DNA of 64,000 bases from Polytrichum commune (lineage: Eukaryota > Streptophyta > Polytrichopsida > Polytrichales > Polytrichaceae). Below are positions 33,900 to 46,870 of the stretch, one piece after another. Location of the stretch: assembly GCA_950295325.1 (NCBI GenBank), contig OX485809.1:1676001-1740000 (forward strand), given 5' to 3'. Positions within the stretch are counted from its first letter, which is position 1. Each line of letters starts with the position of its first letter. The notes beneath the pieces are model-generated. The model saw only the letters and a program-made list of their open reading frames with translations, made no database searches and had not been told where the DNA came from. Made by a program: the position numbers and the translations under genes.

Positions 33900-34340
33900 C
33901 TCGTCAACCACTTGTTGATCACCCGGAAAGTTGCGTAACATGTGGTAGATGAAACCAACCATCACCACTTGTGATTCATGAGTTGGAGATCCCACATGAT
34001 TCCAATGGCATTCAGTGTGTTGATCTTTAAAGGGTTACACTCTTCCTAAACTTGTGGAAGAATGTGCTTAACCATAAGATCATTTGGGAGACTCATTATG
34101 TAACACACTAGGGGGTCCTCAAGGGTAAACTCTATGATGAACTTTACGGGGTACTTGCGGGCCTCGAAATTCCAATCCATTTCGCATGCTATGTAGTGCA
34201 ATGACAACTATTGTAAGGCGGGGATTGAATACAATAGATTCTTCTTGTGTGCACCCAAAACAACCTCTAGTTTGTTTCACATAGACATGATATCAACATT
34301 AACCTACACCACAAGACAATCGAGAACAACAATCTCTTAG
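33900..34340 (-). pseudogene. Degraded coding-like region, family unknown
   Basis: One minus-strand frame is open across about 400 bp except for two stops, with text such as ACEMDWNFEARKYPVKFII and LPNDLMVKHILPQV. That is longer than expected for an AT-rich region, so it may be an old gene or transposon exon. No family is recognised. Confidence 0.3.
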
Positions 34341-34530
34341 GCACTGTCAAACTAAAGGGACGTGTTTTTATTGCTACATTCACTTCACATGTAGTAATAT
34401 GCAGCCATGCATTTCACTTCAATGTCCGTCACATTACGTCACGTTTTGTGATGGCAACATGATGCTGGACCCAAAAGCGTCACATTTGGGGGGGGGGGGC
34501 AAAACAATTTACGTTGAGGTAAAGTGTCAA

Positions 34531-34887
34531 TTGTTAGCGAGCAATCAACTATTAGGAAGCAATTTGATATAAAACGGGTACAAAATCAATACAAAATAAG
34601 AAGCACATCACGAAAGCAAGATTGCATTAACCTTGAGAGCTCCTCCTCCGAGCTCTCTCTTTTATATCCCCAAAGGAACTCATAGTCTTATCCTTCTTTA
34701 TCCATAGTATCTAGGAGATACTTTTAGAAGTCTTAAGTCTTACTAATCTTAGACTTAAGTTTCCTTTTCTATGTACATAGATCTTTTCACTCTAAATGAC
34801 GAGGTTGGGTCTATGGACACCTAGTCATCGACAACAGTGTCATAATACGATTCACTTTTTTAACTAGTTGATTGTTGACGAGCAACC
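34531..34887 (-). repeat. Possible solo LTR
   Basis: Bounded by near-identical 17-bp words (attgttagcgagcaatc at 34531 and attgttgacgagcaacc at 34871). On the minus strand it has a TATA-like GATATAAAAG at about 34660-34671, followed by a GAGAGCTC...GAGCTCTC hairpin and T-rich sequence, a promoter-plus-leader layout as in plant LTRs. No partner LTR is visible in the window. Confidence 0.35.
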
Positions 34888-34889
34888 GC

Positions 34890-35455
34890 CCTGGTGTGTC
34901 AACTGCTCTTAAGCAATCCTCTTTGAAGTTGACTGCAACCAGTGCAGTCGATATGTGGACTGCATGTCCACCCAAAGACATGTGATGTTCATGGGTTGGG
35001 TGGGGAGGGGTCACATCCAATCGAAGCCCTCCCCTTGGGTATATATGGACCCCACTTCCATTTCACCCTCACTCCAGTGGGTCCTTGGTTGTTGAACAAC
35101 CATTGCCACTTGGAGACCGAGGTGAGTTAGAGGGCCCACATTGTGGGTTTGTGTTCGGGAATTGTACTTTATGTGTGGTTTTCCGCAATTAAGGTCAAGG
35201 CATTCACAGTCGATCATGTTTATTTAACCGCTCCCTAGGGTCGTGTAATGTGACCGACATGCATGAGATCCATGTTTCTTAACAAATGGAGTCAAGGTTT
35301 ATATGGTGGTGGCTTGTAATCAGATGAGCAGTTATTGGTTAACCTATAGATCCACTATGTGTTCCCCTACCTTTACTGCTTCAAAATTTATAGCAAATTC
35401 CATATTCATGAGGGAAAAAACCAATAAAATTCTTCTTCTTCTTTGGATTCTTCTA
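34890..35455. other. Anonymous DNA
   Basis: A 'gggtatatatgg' TATA-like motif at about 35036 follows a G-rich stretch. No reading frame is linked to it. Confidence 0.35.
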
Positions 35456-35459
35456 AGAA

Positions 35460-35615
35460 CATAACATTATGTAGATCGATAACAATGTTATGTGGGACTA
35501 ACAATATTCCACATATTATTCCCAAAATCAGATTGAATGTGGGAAATAACCAAGAATATTCCGTGGAATATTGTCAATCCCATAAAACATTGTTATGAAT
35601 TTGGATGATGTTATG
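35460..35615. mobile_element. Palindromic MITE with CATAACAT ends, copy 2
   Basis: Relative of 21651-21798. Arms share CATAACAT, 'ataacaatgtt', 'atgggacta' and 'caatattcca' with their inverted complement. Sequence between copies has diverged. Confidence 0.65.
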
Positions 35616-35619
35616 AATT

Positions 35620-38145
35620 TATTTCTCTTTGCCCAAACAAAACCCCCACCGTTACTCCTCCTAAACAGATGCAGACTCTCTTATTTTTATCAGTTTTATT
35701 AGATGCGTCTACCTTAGGGGTGGGAATGCTCCAACACCCACCCAGCTAGTTCACCCCCATAGTTTGGTGACCGGAAAGCTCCTTTTTGGGAGGCTTGGAA
35801 TGGAGTAAAATAGAGATTATATCATGTGGGAGTGTGCATGAGAATAAAGTGGCAACAAAAGGACATGTACAAAGTTTGTGCATGATGTGCATGCACGTAA
35901 AACCATTGTAAGAAATAGGAATTTTTGAGGTTGCCATGACAAACGAGCAAGCAAAGGTGGGCCATCGGGCACTCAATTGTGTCTAAGCTTACTTAAAAAC
36001 CCTCCCAAGCGCATGAGCTCCATATCCCAATGTCATCATCATATCTAGCTTAACTTACACCTATCCGCATAGATCCCAACAACAATCGGCACCACCTTGT
36101 TCTTCATCATCATTAGTTACGAAGGAACCATTCATGGGCACGGTTCTATGGATGTCCCTCCATAGTTGCTTGTGTAGGATAAAGTGGGCCAAGAAAGTTG
36201 AATTTCGGCAATCAAATGCCAAAAATAGGGAACCACAAGAATGCTAGACTTTTCATGCGTAGGAAATTGACATTAAGCTCTCACTACTAGCAAGTACTCA
36301 AACACTTGGGTTGTTTTTTTCTTTTTCTTTTATGTTGTTGTGAGCATAGTCCAATGTTGGTGTGGTCTTGTGCAATGTCCACTGCCTTATCCAATTTGTG
36401 GGTCTAGCCAACCAAGGCATTTGGTTTTCAAGTGACTCATTTGAGTGTGTTCACATTTTTATTTTATTTTCTTGCAAGCAAAACCCTCGATCTACGCAAG
36501 TAGATCTCTTAGTCGGGCCTATAGTCCATCTCTTAATTTGAGGTGCATCCATATCCCTAGCAAGGGTTATAAATATGTACGAATTTGGTGTACCTAGTCT
36601 GTACATGAACCCAAACATTGCTTTTTGGAAGCCATATGATCAAGCGTGTTGTCCATCCCCATGATGACAACTATTGAATAAATATAATTTAATCTCCCAC
36701 TTGGGACCATGATTGCACCCAACTTAATTTCATTCTAAAGAGAATCACGTACATACAAGCATATATTCGGTACACGTGATGGGATCTCCCGTTTTGTGGG
36801 GTTTTCTATATTTTATAAGTCCTACCATTCAGAGTCACACCATAAAGGTAGTTGTAATCACTCATCATGCAAAAATCTCTAATTTCAACTACTTATAGCA
36901 GTAAGCGGTGCACTTAGTGATACAAATTTTCACATTTTCAAGATAGCCAATATGGAGACCATTGTTGAGTGATGATGCCACATATGGATTATAAATATAA
37001 GCTTTCATCCAACATTTGACGATCTCATTATTTTTTTGCACTTTTGTGTTGGATTTCTTGACATGGTTTCAACCATGAAAAACGTTCACATTTATTTGGT
37101 TATTCTTGAATCACAATCTCACAATAAATTGCTAGACTATTAAAGATTAGGTCCACCATGCATTTCTTACATGAAACGGGAACATGTACATGTGCAAATG
37201 GATACACTTGTAATAGATAAGCCCTTATGCAACTTCTATATTGACATCTAAGGCTTAAGAGTAGTGATAGCCATGTTGATGGGTCCAGCAAAAACATATC
37301 CACTAGTTTCATGTACGTTTTCACTTTTAGCTTACATGGATGCCACAAATCTTTCACCATTTCCTATGAGACGGATTTTGTTTCATAAAAGTTGCCTCCT
37401 ATGAGTTTATTACCGACATTCGTCAATATTTAAGCTGATAGGACCAATTTGAGGTTTATAACATAGAGGTTGTCTTCTCAAAATAAAAAATTACAGGCTC
37501 TACATAAATAGACATTGTTTGCATTCTCCCCACCCCCAATTCACCTTCCGCCTCAGGTGAATGTTCACAACACCTACCGAAAGTGCCATATCTTAAAATT
37601 AATGAGTACACGATGAATGGAGGATACGAACCCATTTCAAATTTACATGTGATGGGTGAATCTACTTATAAAATATGAATATGCTCAAACCAACAATAAA
37701 CTATTCGATGATCTTTTCGACAAAGAATCTTCATCAATAAGCATCTAAAAAGCTTACAAAACTTTTTCATTAGGGGGGGCATTGTTTGACCAAAAGTTGG
37801 GATATAAATGTCCGTGGCGTGCTCCCATTGGCTTCATCATGAGGTAGTTTTGTAGGGGGGTGGCATATGGGAACAATTTTGAAACGGGGAAACCGGGTGA
37901 TCTCCACTTGTGGTTGGGCATGGGAATGTTGGTGCATAATTGACACACCCAAATATCTCCTCCCCGCTCTCAAAGTCACACACTCATGAGTGCCGGCATC
38001 CTCCCTCCCATCACCCTATGTGCACCTTGTAGGTCCCTTTATCCACCATCTAGGAGCCAAGTTTCGAGATTAAGAAAACCCAATAGATGGTGTTGAGAGC
38101 TTTAAAGGTCTTAAATGGCTATTTCTTCCGACTAGCCCACTTCTC
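35620..38145. other. Anonymous DNA, no gene or repeat end recognised
   Basis: Frames up to 86 codons (37100-37360, minus) occur without motifs. No tRNA or rRNA is seen. Confidence 0.4.
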
Positions 38146-38149
38146 CAAG

Positions 38150-38300
38150 GATTTTATGAAACGCACGATTAGTATGAGATGGTTAGCAAATCCAAATCAA
38201 GGTTCAAGCCACTTTTGTTGTACATTTGAAAGCGCATCCTACTCACTAGAAAGTGAAGATTCGTGTGCTCATTAAATGGTCATAAAGGTCATAATTTCAC
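38150..38300 (-). repeat. Rep-S dispersed repeat, inverted copy
   Basis: Minus-strand reading gives 'ccatttaatgagcacacgaa', 'tcttcactttctagtgagta' and then 'ttgatttggatttgctaacc', in family order. Confidence 0.55.
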
Positions 38301-38452
38301 ATATTCTACAAAAGTTTTTTTCCTTCTAAAAAAAAGGTCTTTATAAGAGGATATCATAAGAAAAACAAGCCAAAAAAAAATGAAACAATCATACTAGTAG
38401 CTTCAAGACTTGCACACAATATCATCATGTTGATATTAGTTGTTACCATACA

Positions 38453-38769
38453 TAAGGTAGAGGGGCACATTCCCGCTCGAATTTCAGATTGGCATGTTCA
38501 TTGGGGAGTTATTAAGGGGGAATCAATCTTGGAAGATGTGCAAAGTACATTGGAAATTGGACCGATTGGAATAATTAATTTTGGATTAATATTGAATTAG
38601 TTATGAATTTTGGAAGGAGAACTCATAGGGGTACCCAAAACCACTCACCCCAAAAATGTACACCATGATTACATAGAAATTTGAGGTACGAAGTTATAAT
38701 GTACCTCTTGTTTGGATAGGTCTAGTGAGCAGTTTAAGGACCCGAGCGGGAATGTGCCCCTCTACCTTA
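38453..38769. mobile_element. MITE with perfect 27-bp inverted repeats, TA borders
   Basis: TAAGGTAGAGGGGCACATTC plus CCGCTCG at 38453-38479 is repeated perfectly in inverted form at 38743-38769. TA is the outermost dinucleotide on both sides, consistent with a Tc1/mariner-type target. It is 317 bp, the interior is AT-rich and there is no transposase. Confidence 0.85.
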
Positions 38770-39900
38770 AGTCCCCACACTCTATTACTTTAAAGAATCA
38801 ACATTTAAGACTCCACCTTGATATACTTCTAGTTCATGCCCACCTTTTGAAAGGAAGGCATTAACCCATCAGTACAAGGCGAACATGTTCACATTCATGT
38901 TGGTACTAGAATATCAAAATTTCTTTTCTTTTCTTTCCATGAGTCTATTGACTCCTCTCGGGGAGGTCACTCCCTCTTATAATAATGCATACATGTGTGC
39001 TCAAGACTTATTTATCGGGGGGGATTATTTACCTTCTAGAAAAGAAAAGTATGGTATGTATTATAAGGTATAGTGCTTTTCAAACAAAAAAATGTATTTT
39101 AATACACCCTATCAATAATTATAATTTTTTGGGGGAATCGTTTAAAAACCCCCTATTTACTTATACCGCCAAAGAAAATTCGACGAAAGATTGCAATTCA
39201 AATAATGCACTAAGCTTTTCCCTCCCAGGATGTAGGTAGAGAACATTAACTCCACATTTGATACATTGGCTCAGTAACGTTCAAGCCAGCCAGCCTACAA
39301 AGTCATCCATCCAAGCTTTTTCAACATAAAATCACCTCTTTTCATTCACTAGCACAGACCCTACCCTAGACCCGCCACCCTTAGTAATTGTTTCCACATT
39401 ATTTTATATGTACTGACTAGATAAAAGAGGCCATTATTGTAATGGTATTTTACATGCAAACATGATTCATTATTTTTAAAACCCCTATATTATGTGTATT
39501 ATTTGTGCAAAATTTATCCACAATGAATATATTGGACCTTATTTTTTATCGCACGTTCTTTCTACGATTATTGCTATTGACCTCCCCGAGTGACTCCTTG
39601 GACTTTGAAATTAATTGAAGTACAATGTCGCATCATCAAACCACCAAATCCAATACTCACCTTCAATGAACTTAATTCAAATGCTCCGTATTTATAAGTA
39701 TATACTACATTAACATTATTGTAATTTTGGAACTACATAATATTACAATAATAAACTTCCTCTATTATTGGTTTCTAGTTTATACCAATCCATGCAACAT
39801 ATATGTATAAGTATCCATTTAGAGCAAAATTCTCCAATGACCCACACTATATTGATCGGGTAGATTGGAGTAAATTATAGTCAAAGAAACATTGACATTT
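38770..39900. other. Anonymous AT-rich DNA
   Basis: An 84-codon frame at 38985-39239 has no motif. Nothing else is recognised. Confidence 0.4.
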
Positions 39901-39904
39901 CTTG

Positions 39905-40060
39905 GTGAAGGATATAAGATAGACATGACTAACTCCAACACATTGATAACCACTTATGTTTGAGTAGATGTAGATCTAAGGACATATATTAAAATGACAT
40001 GTGTTTAAAAGATATTGCATTACATGTTCAAAATATGCTAACCATTTTAGGTGACCCTAA
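39905..40060 (+). repeat. Rep-S dispersed repeat, partial
   Basis: Only the 5' part is present: 'tgtttgagtagatgtagatc', 'taag', 'acatgtgtttaaaagatatt' and 'atgctaaccattttag'. Confidence 0.55.
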
Positions 40061-42180
40061 CCCCTAAACCACTGACATTTGGGTGTAGTCAATGGTCTCG
40101 TGTTAATTAGGCCCTTCTAATGTAACTTGGAAAGGGAGTGCAGTCATCCTTCCAAGATTTTCAATTTTCTTTTTATTAATTTTTTTTCTTAATTAGAGTG
40201 TCTAACAATGATCAATACCTAGTCCTTGCCAAAGTAATTATGATGTTCATGAATTGCAATAGTAGGCCAAACCACATATGCGGGTTAATAGATCATGGGA
40301 TGATTCATTAATTTATACTTTTTCTAATTTGGAATTCAATTTATGCTCTTGCTCTCTTGCTCCAGAGTCTTTTTAGATGTTCCTTCCATTTGTTATGTCC
40401 CAAGACTATTGACTAGTGTGTTCATTTATTATGTTTTGACTAATTCAATGTTATCACTCTAGCATATTAGAGTCAAATCACTTTAGTACATCCAATGAGA
40501 GCACAATACTTATTGGAATTCCAACCATCAAATTCTCTCGCCTTCTCGATGTCTTCACAGCCAATGTTCTCGGACCGTTGTCCGTTCAAGTTCTTTGTCC
40601 TCCTAACATTCACAAAAAACAACCAAGGTACCGAACATGCACCAAACTATGGCCTCTTGACCTCAAAAGTATTCACCTCCTCTTGTTTTCTTGGTTTTGT
40701 ACACCGACTATATCACTTGCATATCACAACAACATCCTTCTTAAAGGCAATTACTCAAATTCTAAAAGACCATAGTCTTTACCAAGTTCATATTCATATA
40801 TTCTTCACTCAATATTTCTCTCCTTAATACTAATAACTCAATGCTCCGATTAATGTGAATTCTCTCAATAACTCGAAACACTCATACTAGACAATGATTC
40901 TCAATGAGATCTTCATGGATCCTCATAATTATCAAGGATTCCCATAATAAAGAGAAAAATATATTATATTTGTCCCACTACATGATGTTTAACTATATAA
41001 CACAATCAAACAATAACCTATGAGATATGAGACTATGATGACAACAAAGGTTGATCAACTCGGAGAAAAGAAATCCTCCAATACACCATGAATCCACTTA
41101 CGTGCCAAGTGCATTATGTGGTCTTTTCCCAATGCATTGAGTCCTAACTATCAATAATTTACTTCACACAATTCTCTATTGAATCTTTTTGTGCCACAAA
41201 CCATTGATTTTGTATTTCTCCCAATCTATGCAACATTATCCATAAGTCTCTCACAACATACAAGACCATGCACATGAAAATTGTTGCACAATTTCAACAA
41301 CATTCACTCCAGAATAGAATTCTCAATCGTACACAAAATTAATCATACAATGGATTGGAGAATCACTCTCCGTCCAACAAAACCACTAGCCTTCACAAAC
41401 TAGGATGCATTTCCTTCACAAAGGATCGATCTCTTATTCTAATATTATCACAATTACCTTCTTTTACAAGTCAATTATTATTCCATCAAAGGTTCAATGT
41501 AGGTAGATTTATGGTCTAAGACCCTTTCTTCATAAATCCACTGCCTATATATAGCAACAACAAGGCAAGTGTTGATTTTGCACGATGGTGCCTATTCCTA
41601 TCAAACCACAACCTTCTATAATATTTTTTTCTTCATATCTCCTAGTCTATGGCATGATTTAACACATGCCAATTAAATGTCTTGTTCTAATGGCCTCTTA
41701 TCACAATAATTTTCTAATGAAGGCAATAATTTCAAACTTTTGACTTCACACAAACACACTTATGTAGAGTATAACTTTCTTGTTGTCATGGAGCTAGTAA
41801 GTCTTACTACCGACAAATATAATTCTTCAATATTTTATAGAAAGATGAAGTAATTTACAAAAACAACATATTTTTAATGTATTTATTGATAAAGACACTC
41901 AAACGATCTTGTTATCATGGTCAAAGGTGAGCACAAAGGAATGAATGAGCCTTCTAGAAGTCACCATATAGGATGATTTGTAGAGTAACAACTTTTGTAG
42001 AGGAATGGAAGTACTTTGTGCACTCATGCACGAAAGCAATACTTGGTCCTCATTAAAGCCTCAAAAGTGCATTTGTGAAATAGACCGCGGCCATTCAATT
42101 TGATCTCACATCATAAGGATAATTTCACGAGGACCTCAAAAAAAACACCGAATGGGGTTGTGTGAATGGGTTCTAGGTGA
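40061..42180. other. Anonymous AT-rich DNA
   Basis: Low-complexity, C/A/T-rich plus strand. A 110-codon frame (40495-40827) has no motif. Words such as 'agactattgactag' and 'gaccatagtcttt' recall the gypsy leader, but no convincing alignment was found. Confidence 0.35.
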
Positions 42181-42187
42181 TCACAAG

Positions 42188-43218
42188 TCAATACCAAAAC
42201 GATTGATTGCCGATTCCCAAAAGAAAGACAACACTAGCATGCCAAGGCTTTGGGCAATACATAGGTCCCTTCTTTTCGCATGTTCTTTTCATATATAAGT
42301 CGACTCGCCGCTTAATATGTATGTGGTTGAATGGAATTTCCTCCTCATAGGCTAATATAACCGTGGTGAGAAAATACGGGTCCATACAATAGATCTCCCA
42401 TTTAATATGTAGTGGTCCAACTAAGTCCACTTTCCCTTTACACTTGTGGGTGTTTGCGACAAAAAGGGGGCCTCACAAAAGCTATCACTCACAACTATGG
42501 GTCTATGTTAGCATAGGAGGCTTTTGAACTTGCATCATAACTTCCTAATCACGGTTGTTTGCCAAGAGATTAACACTAAATGCGATTCTCTTCCTAGAGA
42601 GGGGGAAGGGGGGTTGTGGTTTTGGGTTTGTTTCGCTTGCACTTTGTCACTTGCCATGTTTATCCCCATCATCGTAAACCCCACTTTGTACTAGCTTTAG
42701 CACTACGACACTTGGCATCACTCAAATTCCATACATTGTAGCTCATTATCCTCGAGAGGACATCCTAAGGCCGCCACAATGTTCTCATGGTAGGAATGAG
42801 GAGTGTTCAAGACATCATGGATGTGGTAAACCAAAGTTTGATTGCACGTCTCAAGAGTCCTTGAATTGTTGTGAACTAACAAGCTAAGTAAGGTAGTTGA
42901 TATGTTCCTGACCACCACCCCATTGTTGCAACTTAAGCCAACCTATTTCTGTGCAATACAACACTAATTTATGATCAATATTGACATGTCATGGTCGAAG
43001 TCCAACTTAGCCAAATGTCCGTGGTTAAGTTGATAGCTCGGTTTAGATTGCAAGCATATTTAGGTGCCACGATTATCGACGATGAGAATGAAGAATTCTC
43101 GGTAACTGATCCAATGATTGGAAAGAGGGTAGCCAATATCATGAGCATAGATCAAAGAGAATGTCCACTTGAGTACATATTTTTCATAATTATTTGGTTA
43201 TCGCGTAGACAATCTTGA
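42188..43218. other. Several short unrecognised frames
   Basis: Minus-strand frames at 42188-42430 and 42718-42918 and a plus-strand frame at 42991-43218 have fairly protein-like composition but no motif. They may be decayed transposon exons; I do not call genes here. Confidence 0.25.
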
Positions 43219-44340
43219 ACCAAAAAAATTGTTTCTTATTCCTATTTCTCTATGAGGGGGATTCGTTTTCTCTGATATACGTGAACTATATATATGCTAA
43301 ATTGCTTAACTAGTCATGATTGGGTCACCTACGTTATATTGGACAACTTGCCAAAAAACTTGCCAAGAATTTCATAATTAACTTCTATTTGCAATATTGG
43401 TGAATTGATTTCTCAAACATTTGGTGAAAATCTCCAATTTAAGTTCCAATTTAAAGTTTCAACACCGATATTTGTTTGCTAGTCCATAAGAATGTTGGTA
43501 TAAAACATTGACATTCAACCAAATACACTGTAAATTATTCTATTTAGAATTTACCAAGCATCCAAAACATGTCGTTGCCAGTACAAGGTAGGTTTCAAGT
43601 ATGCAAATTTAGTGCATTTGAAACCATAAACATGGGTTCATCCTAAGATGCTCATTGAAAATAATTACATAGGAAGGGAAATATTAAGTCTTGTTTAAGC
43701 TTAACAAGGTGATGGTTGAGAACATTTAGGAAAATTGCGAAGGTTTGAAATAGTGAAACATGTAATAAAAGTTAACTGGTAATTTCACTAAATTGTGTTA
43801 AAGTCAATGAACAAACTACCCCAAAAAAGTTACACCCGAACACAACAAAAACTACACACATATGAAGATGCTTATGGACTAGATAGCCGCCAAGAAGATA
43901 GTGGACAACGAGCTGCAAAAGTAGCGAGTCATCCTCCTGTTCAAGAGTTGCTTATCAAGCACAACCGTTGTGCTCATGGATGTAAACTGTACGTTATGAA
44001 TGAAATATCGCGTGTTTGTGGATAGAACACACAAGATAATTATTACAAGCACCCTCCACTTGGATGAGCAACCGGCTATGGTAACATTTTGGCACTCAAC
44101 TATTCCCAAGTCACGAGAGTCAAGATGGTGGAGTCTCCACGTAACTATTTAATGAAGCATAATCGAATAATACTACAATGAAACGTAATGCAAACTAGAA
44201 TAACCAAACTACATCATGTGCAATATAATGAAACGTCATGACTTATTGTACTCACAAACGCGAAACAAAGTGAGTGGGATATTTACTTACAATGCAATGT
44301 GAAGTCGTTTCTTTGAACTCCAACTCCTCCTTTTCACCTG
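43219..44340. other. Anonymous AT-rich DNA
   Basis: No gene is recognised; a 76-codon plus-strand frame (43795-44025) overlaps another on the minus strand. Confidence 0.35.
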
Positions 44341-44344
44341 ATCT

Positions 44345-44524
44345 ATGGCTGCAGAAATCTATGAATGTCGTAGATATCAAAAACTCCCAAATTCCACAAG
44401 AATCGAAGATATTGAACCTCCAAGCTCAGGTGCAGTGACCCCTCGTGAAGTTACCCAGTACTCTGTTCCCCAGATGATTAGTACTGCCACGTGTCAATTA
44501 GGCGACGGTGCATCACCCTGGTGA
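44345..44524 (+). CDS. Small unrecognised open frame (59 codons)
   Basis: Starts ATG at 44345 in a good context (ATCTATGGCT) and ends TGA at 44522-44524. The peptide begins MAAEIYECRRYQKLPNSTR and is hydrophilic. Two CCACGTGTC G-box/ABRE-like words lie at about 44488 and 44564, and the local GC content is higher than around it. It could be a first exon, a gene fragment or chance. No homolog is recognised. Confidence 0.25.
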   Translation: MAAEIYECRRYQKLPNSTRIEDIEPPSSGAVTPREVTQYSVPQMISTATCQLGDGASPW

Positions 44525-45009
44525 TCTAAGTGGCGACCCAGCTGGCCCACAGGTACTTGCCACGTGTCAGGACACTTCGTGTCAGTGTACTCATATGCAC
44601 TTCTATGACCGTATGTTCTCCTAGAGGTGGGCCACGTGGATTTTCCCTACCATATCCTTTTCCTTTTGCTGGATTTTTAAATTAGACAATTTACTTAATT
44701 TGCCATGAAGCTATGGCCATGCTAGACACCCACTTCTTTGAACTAGGCCCCACCAACACTATGCAAGGGAAAACGCAGTCAGTTTTGTTTTTCTTTATTT
44801 GATTATAATAAATAAATCAATTTGGATGAAAATAACCTATAAAATCAATGGGGATTTGATAATGATTATAATATTTTGGAAATTGAAATTATTGTTGTTA
44901 TTTATCCTAATTATTTACCTATAATGTTTAAATAATGATTTTGAAAAGAGTTTGACATGCTCTCTCTACGGTGTAACTGACAGGACCAAAATACGTCGAG
45001 AAAATTCCA

Positions 45010-45320
45010 ACATAACAATAATTTGGACACTTGTATTTGAGTGGGATGTCGTTTGGTGTGGATCTAACAATATATTATACTCCAAAGAGACATGTGTTTC
45101 AAATACATTCAACTGCAGTTAACCATTCTAAGCTAAATAATCAACATGATTGGGAGGGCCATCTCATCACTTGATGAACACGAGATTCTTTGATTTGAAA
45201 ATGAATAACATATTTATATGAACTCCAAACATTACAAAACAATTAGCTGCAAAACATGATTTGGATTTGTTGATCATCTTGTACTACCTAGTCCTATGAG
45301 AAGTGGGTGCAAAGGGAAAC
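45010..45320 (+). repeat. Rep-S dispersed repeat, near full-length
   Basis: Shows the complete order of family blocks from 'cacttgtatttgagtgggat' and 'gtcgtttggtgtggatctaa', through 'taaccattctaagctaaata' and 'tcacttgatgaacacgagat', to 'tttggatttgttgatcatct' and 'atgagaagtgggtgcaaag'. Useful as the family reference. Confidence 0.7.
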
Positions 45321-46379
45321 GTATGTGAATAACACGCATGTACCTTAGTTTTTCTTTTCCTCGACGATTTGAGCTCGGAATTAATATCAAAGACCCTAAT
45401 CTAGTGAGACCCATTCATGATGAATTAACTTCAAAACTCTATTCTTACTAGACCCCCTAAACCTTCACATGTGGGGCCCACGTCAAGGAGGTGGAGGGGG
45501 GGGGGGGGTTGGGCGGTGAGCTTTTTGTGTGTATGGTAAGACTAAGGATTCGGAGATTTGGGACTTTGGGAAAGGAGAGGCTTCGACAGCCATGAGTTGG
45601 GAAAAGGGGGAAGCGGCGGAAGCGTGAAAGGCGATTATTTCATCAAGGTACTTACAAAGACAAACTCTCTTTTATTACCCGTGCGCTACATGCATACCGT
45701 AGTAGGTAAGATACTCTTGGCTTATTTGACGATAGTTGCATTCTTTTCTTCCTCCAAAAGGCCAATTTCATGCTCTCCTTTTTGGTATGGTAATTGAAAA
45801 TCATATATTGGTACACTTATTCAAACGAAGGCACGCGTATGTGTATAAACATCGACTCCATGAAGAGCAATCATGAATGTAGAGTTTCTTCATCTACATG
45901 TTGTCATCTTTTGAGGATAGGCTCCATGGAGAGAGGGAATCATCATATGTGAGCGTACCTCTCATGTATCCAACATAACAACCTTTAAATAATATGTAGT
46001 TCGGAGTTCACTTTTTAAAGTTGATTTAACATTGTAGTTAACTTTTTAAATCCCAAATTAGTGAACTTCATGTCATTTGAGATGAATAATCGATAAACCT
46101 ACAGGGGGTCGAGTTTTCGTGTTGGATGGATGAGAGGTATGCTCGTACACGATAACTCCCTCTCTTCCAGACTCCATCTTATAGCCAAGTAACATGGATG
46201 AAAGATGTCAAACAAATGTTAAAAATTTAGGGTTTATGGGGTGAGTGCACACTCTCATGTGTGATAATATGTCACTTCATAGTTGCTTGGGTTTGTTGGT
46301 AATCAAACTTCGGAGTTGAAACAAATATTGGATTGGTGTATAGGTGAGTGCATGGTATCAATAATTGACGTCAATAATG
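45321..46379. other. Anonymous DNA
   Basis: A G13 run lies at 45496-45508. A 79-codon frame (45558-45797) starts just downstream but has no motif. Confidence 0.35.
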
Positions 46380-46560
46380 GTATCAAAGGACCTACATGTG
46401 GGGTTCAAAATCATATTACCAATCAAATAGTGTAATTTGGTGGGTATGTGAAGGTGAGAGCATCTTTGTGTACTGAGTTATTATTTGGGTCAATTCATCA
46501 ACATCATTTAATTGTTGGTGCATGAAGGTTTTTGCATGGTATATAGTCCTGAATGATATC
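46380..46560 (+). repeat. Rep-T dispersed repeat, copy 1
   Basis: Similar to 61990-62170: 'acatgtggg', 'ggtgggtatgtgaagg', 'catctttgtgtac' and 'cttgcatggtatata' occur in order. Confidence 0.5.
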
Positions 46561-46599
46561 ACATGGTCAATGGGTCTTAAATTAACACTCTTCTCTTTG

Positions 46600-46870
46600 C
46601 ACCCACTTCTTGTGGGATATGAACCATGCAATTAGTACAAGGCGAATAGCAATTCCAAATCGTGTCCGCAACCAATCTCGTCACAAATTTCAGGGCTTAT
46701 GAATATCCATTTCATTGTCAAAGTGAAGATTCCTTGAGTTTAAAAATGAAGATACGGGTCCCCCTTACAATGGTTAACAAATTTTGGACACGTAATTTAA
46801 TTTAATTTCAACACATGTTTTTTTGGTCTTTGTTCTTAGATTCACATCCAACCAAATACCACCCCAAATA
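46600..46870 (-). repeat. Rep-S dispersed repeat, inverted copy
   Basis: The minus strand carries the blocks 'ccacaagaagtgggtg', 'gattgcatggttcatatccc', 'atatccattt', 'aaccattgtaagg' and 'ggtttggttggatgtgaatc'-like sequence in family order. Confidence 0.55.
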
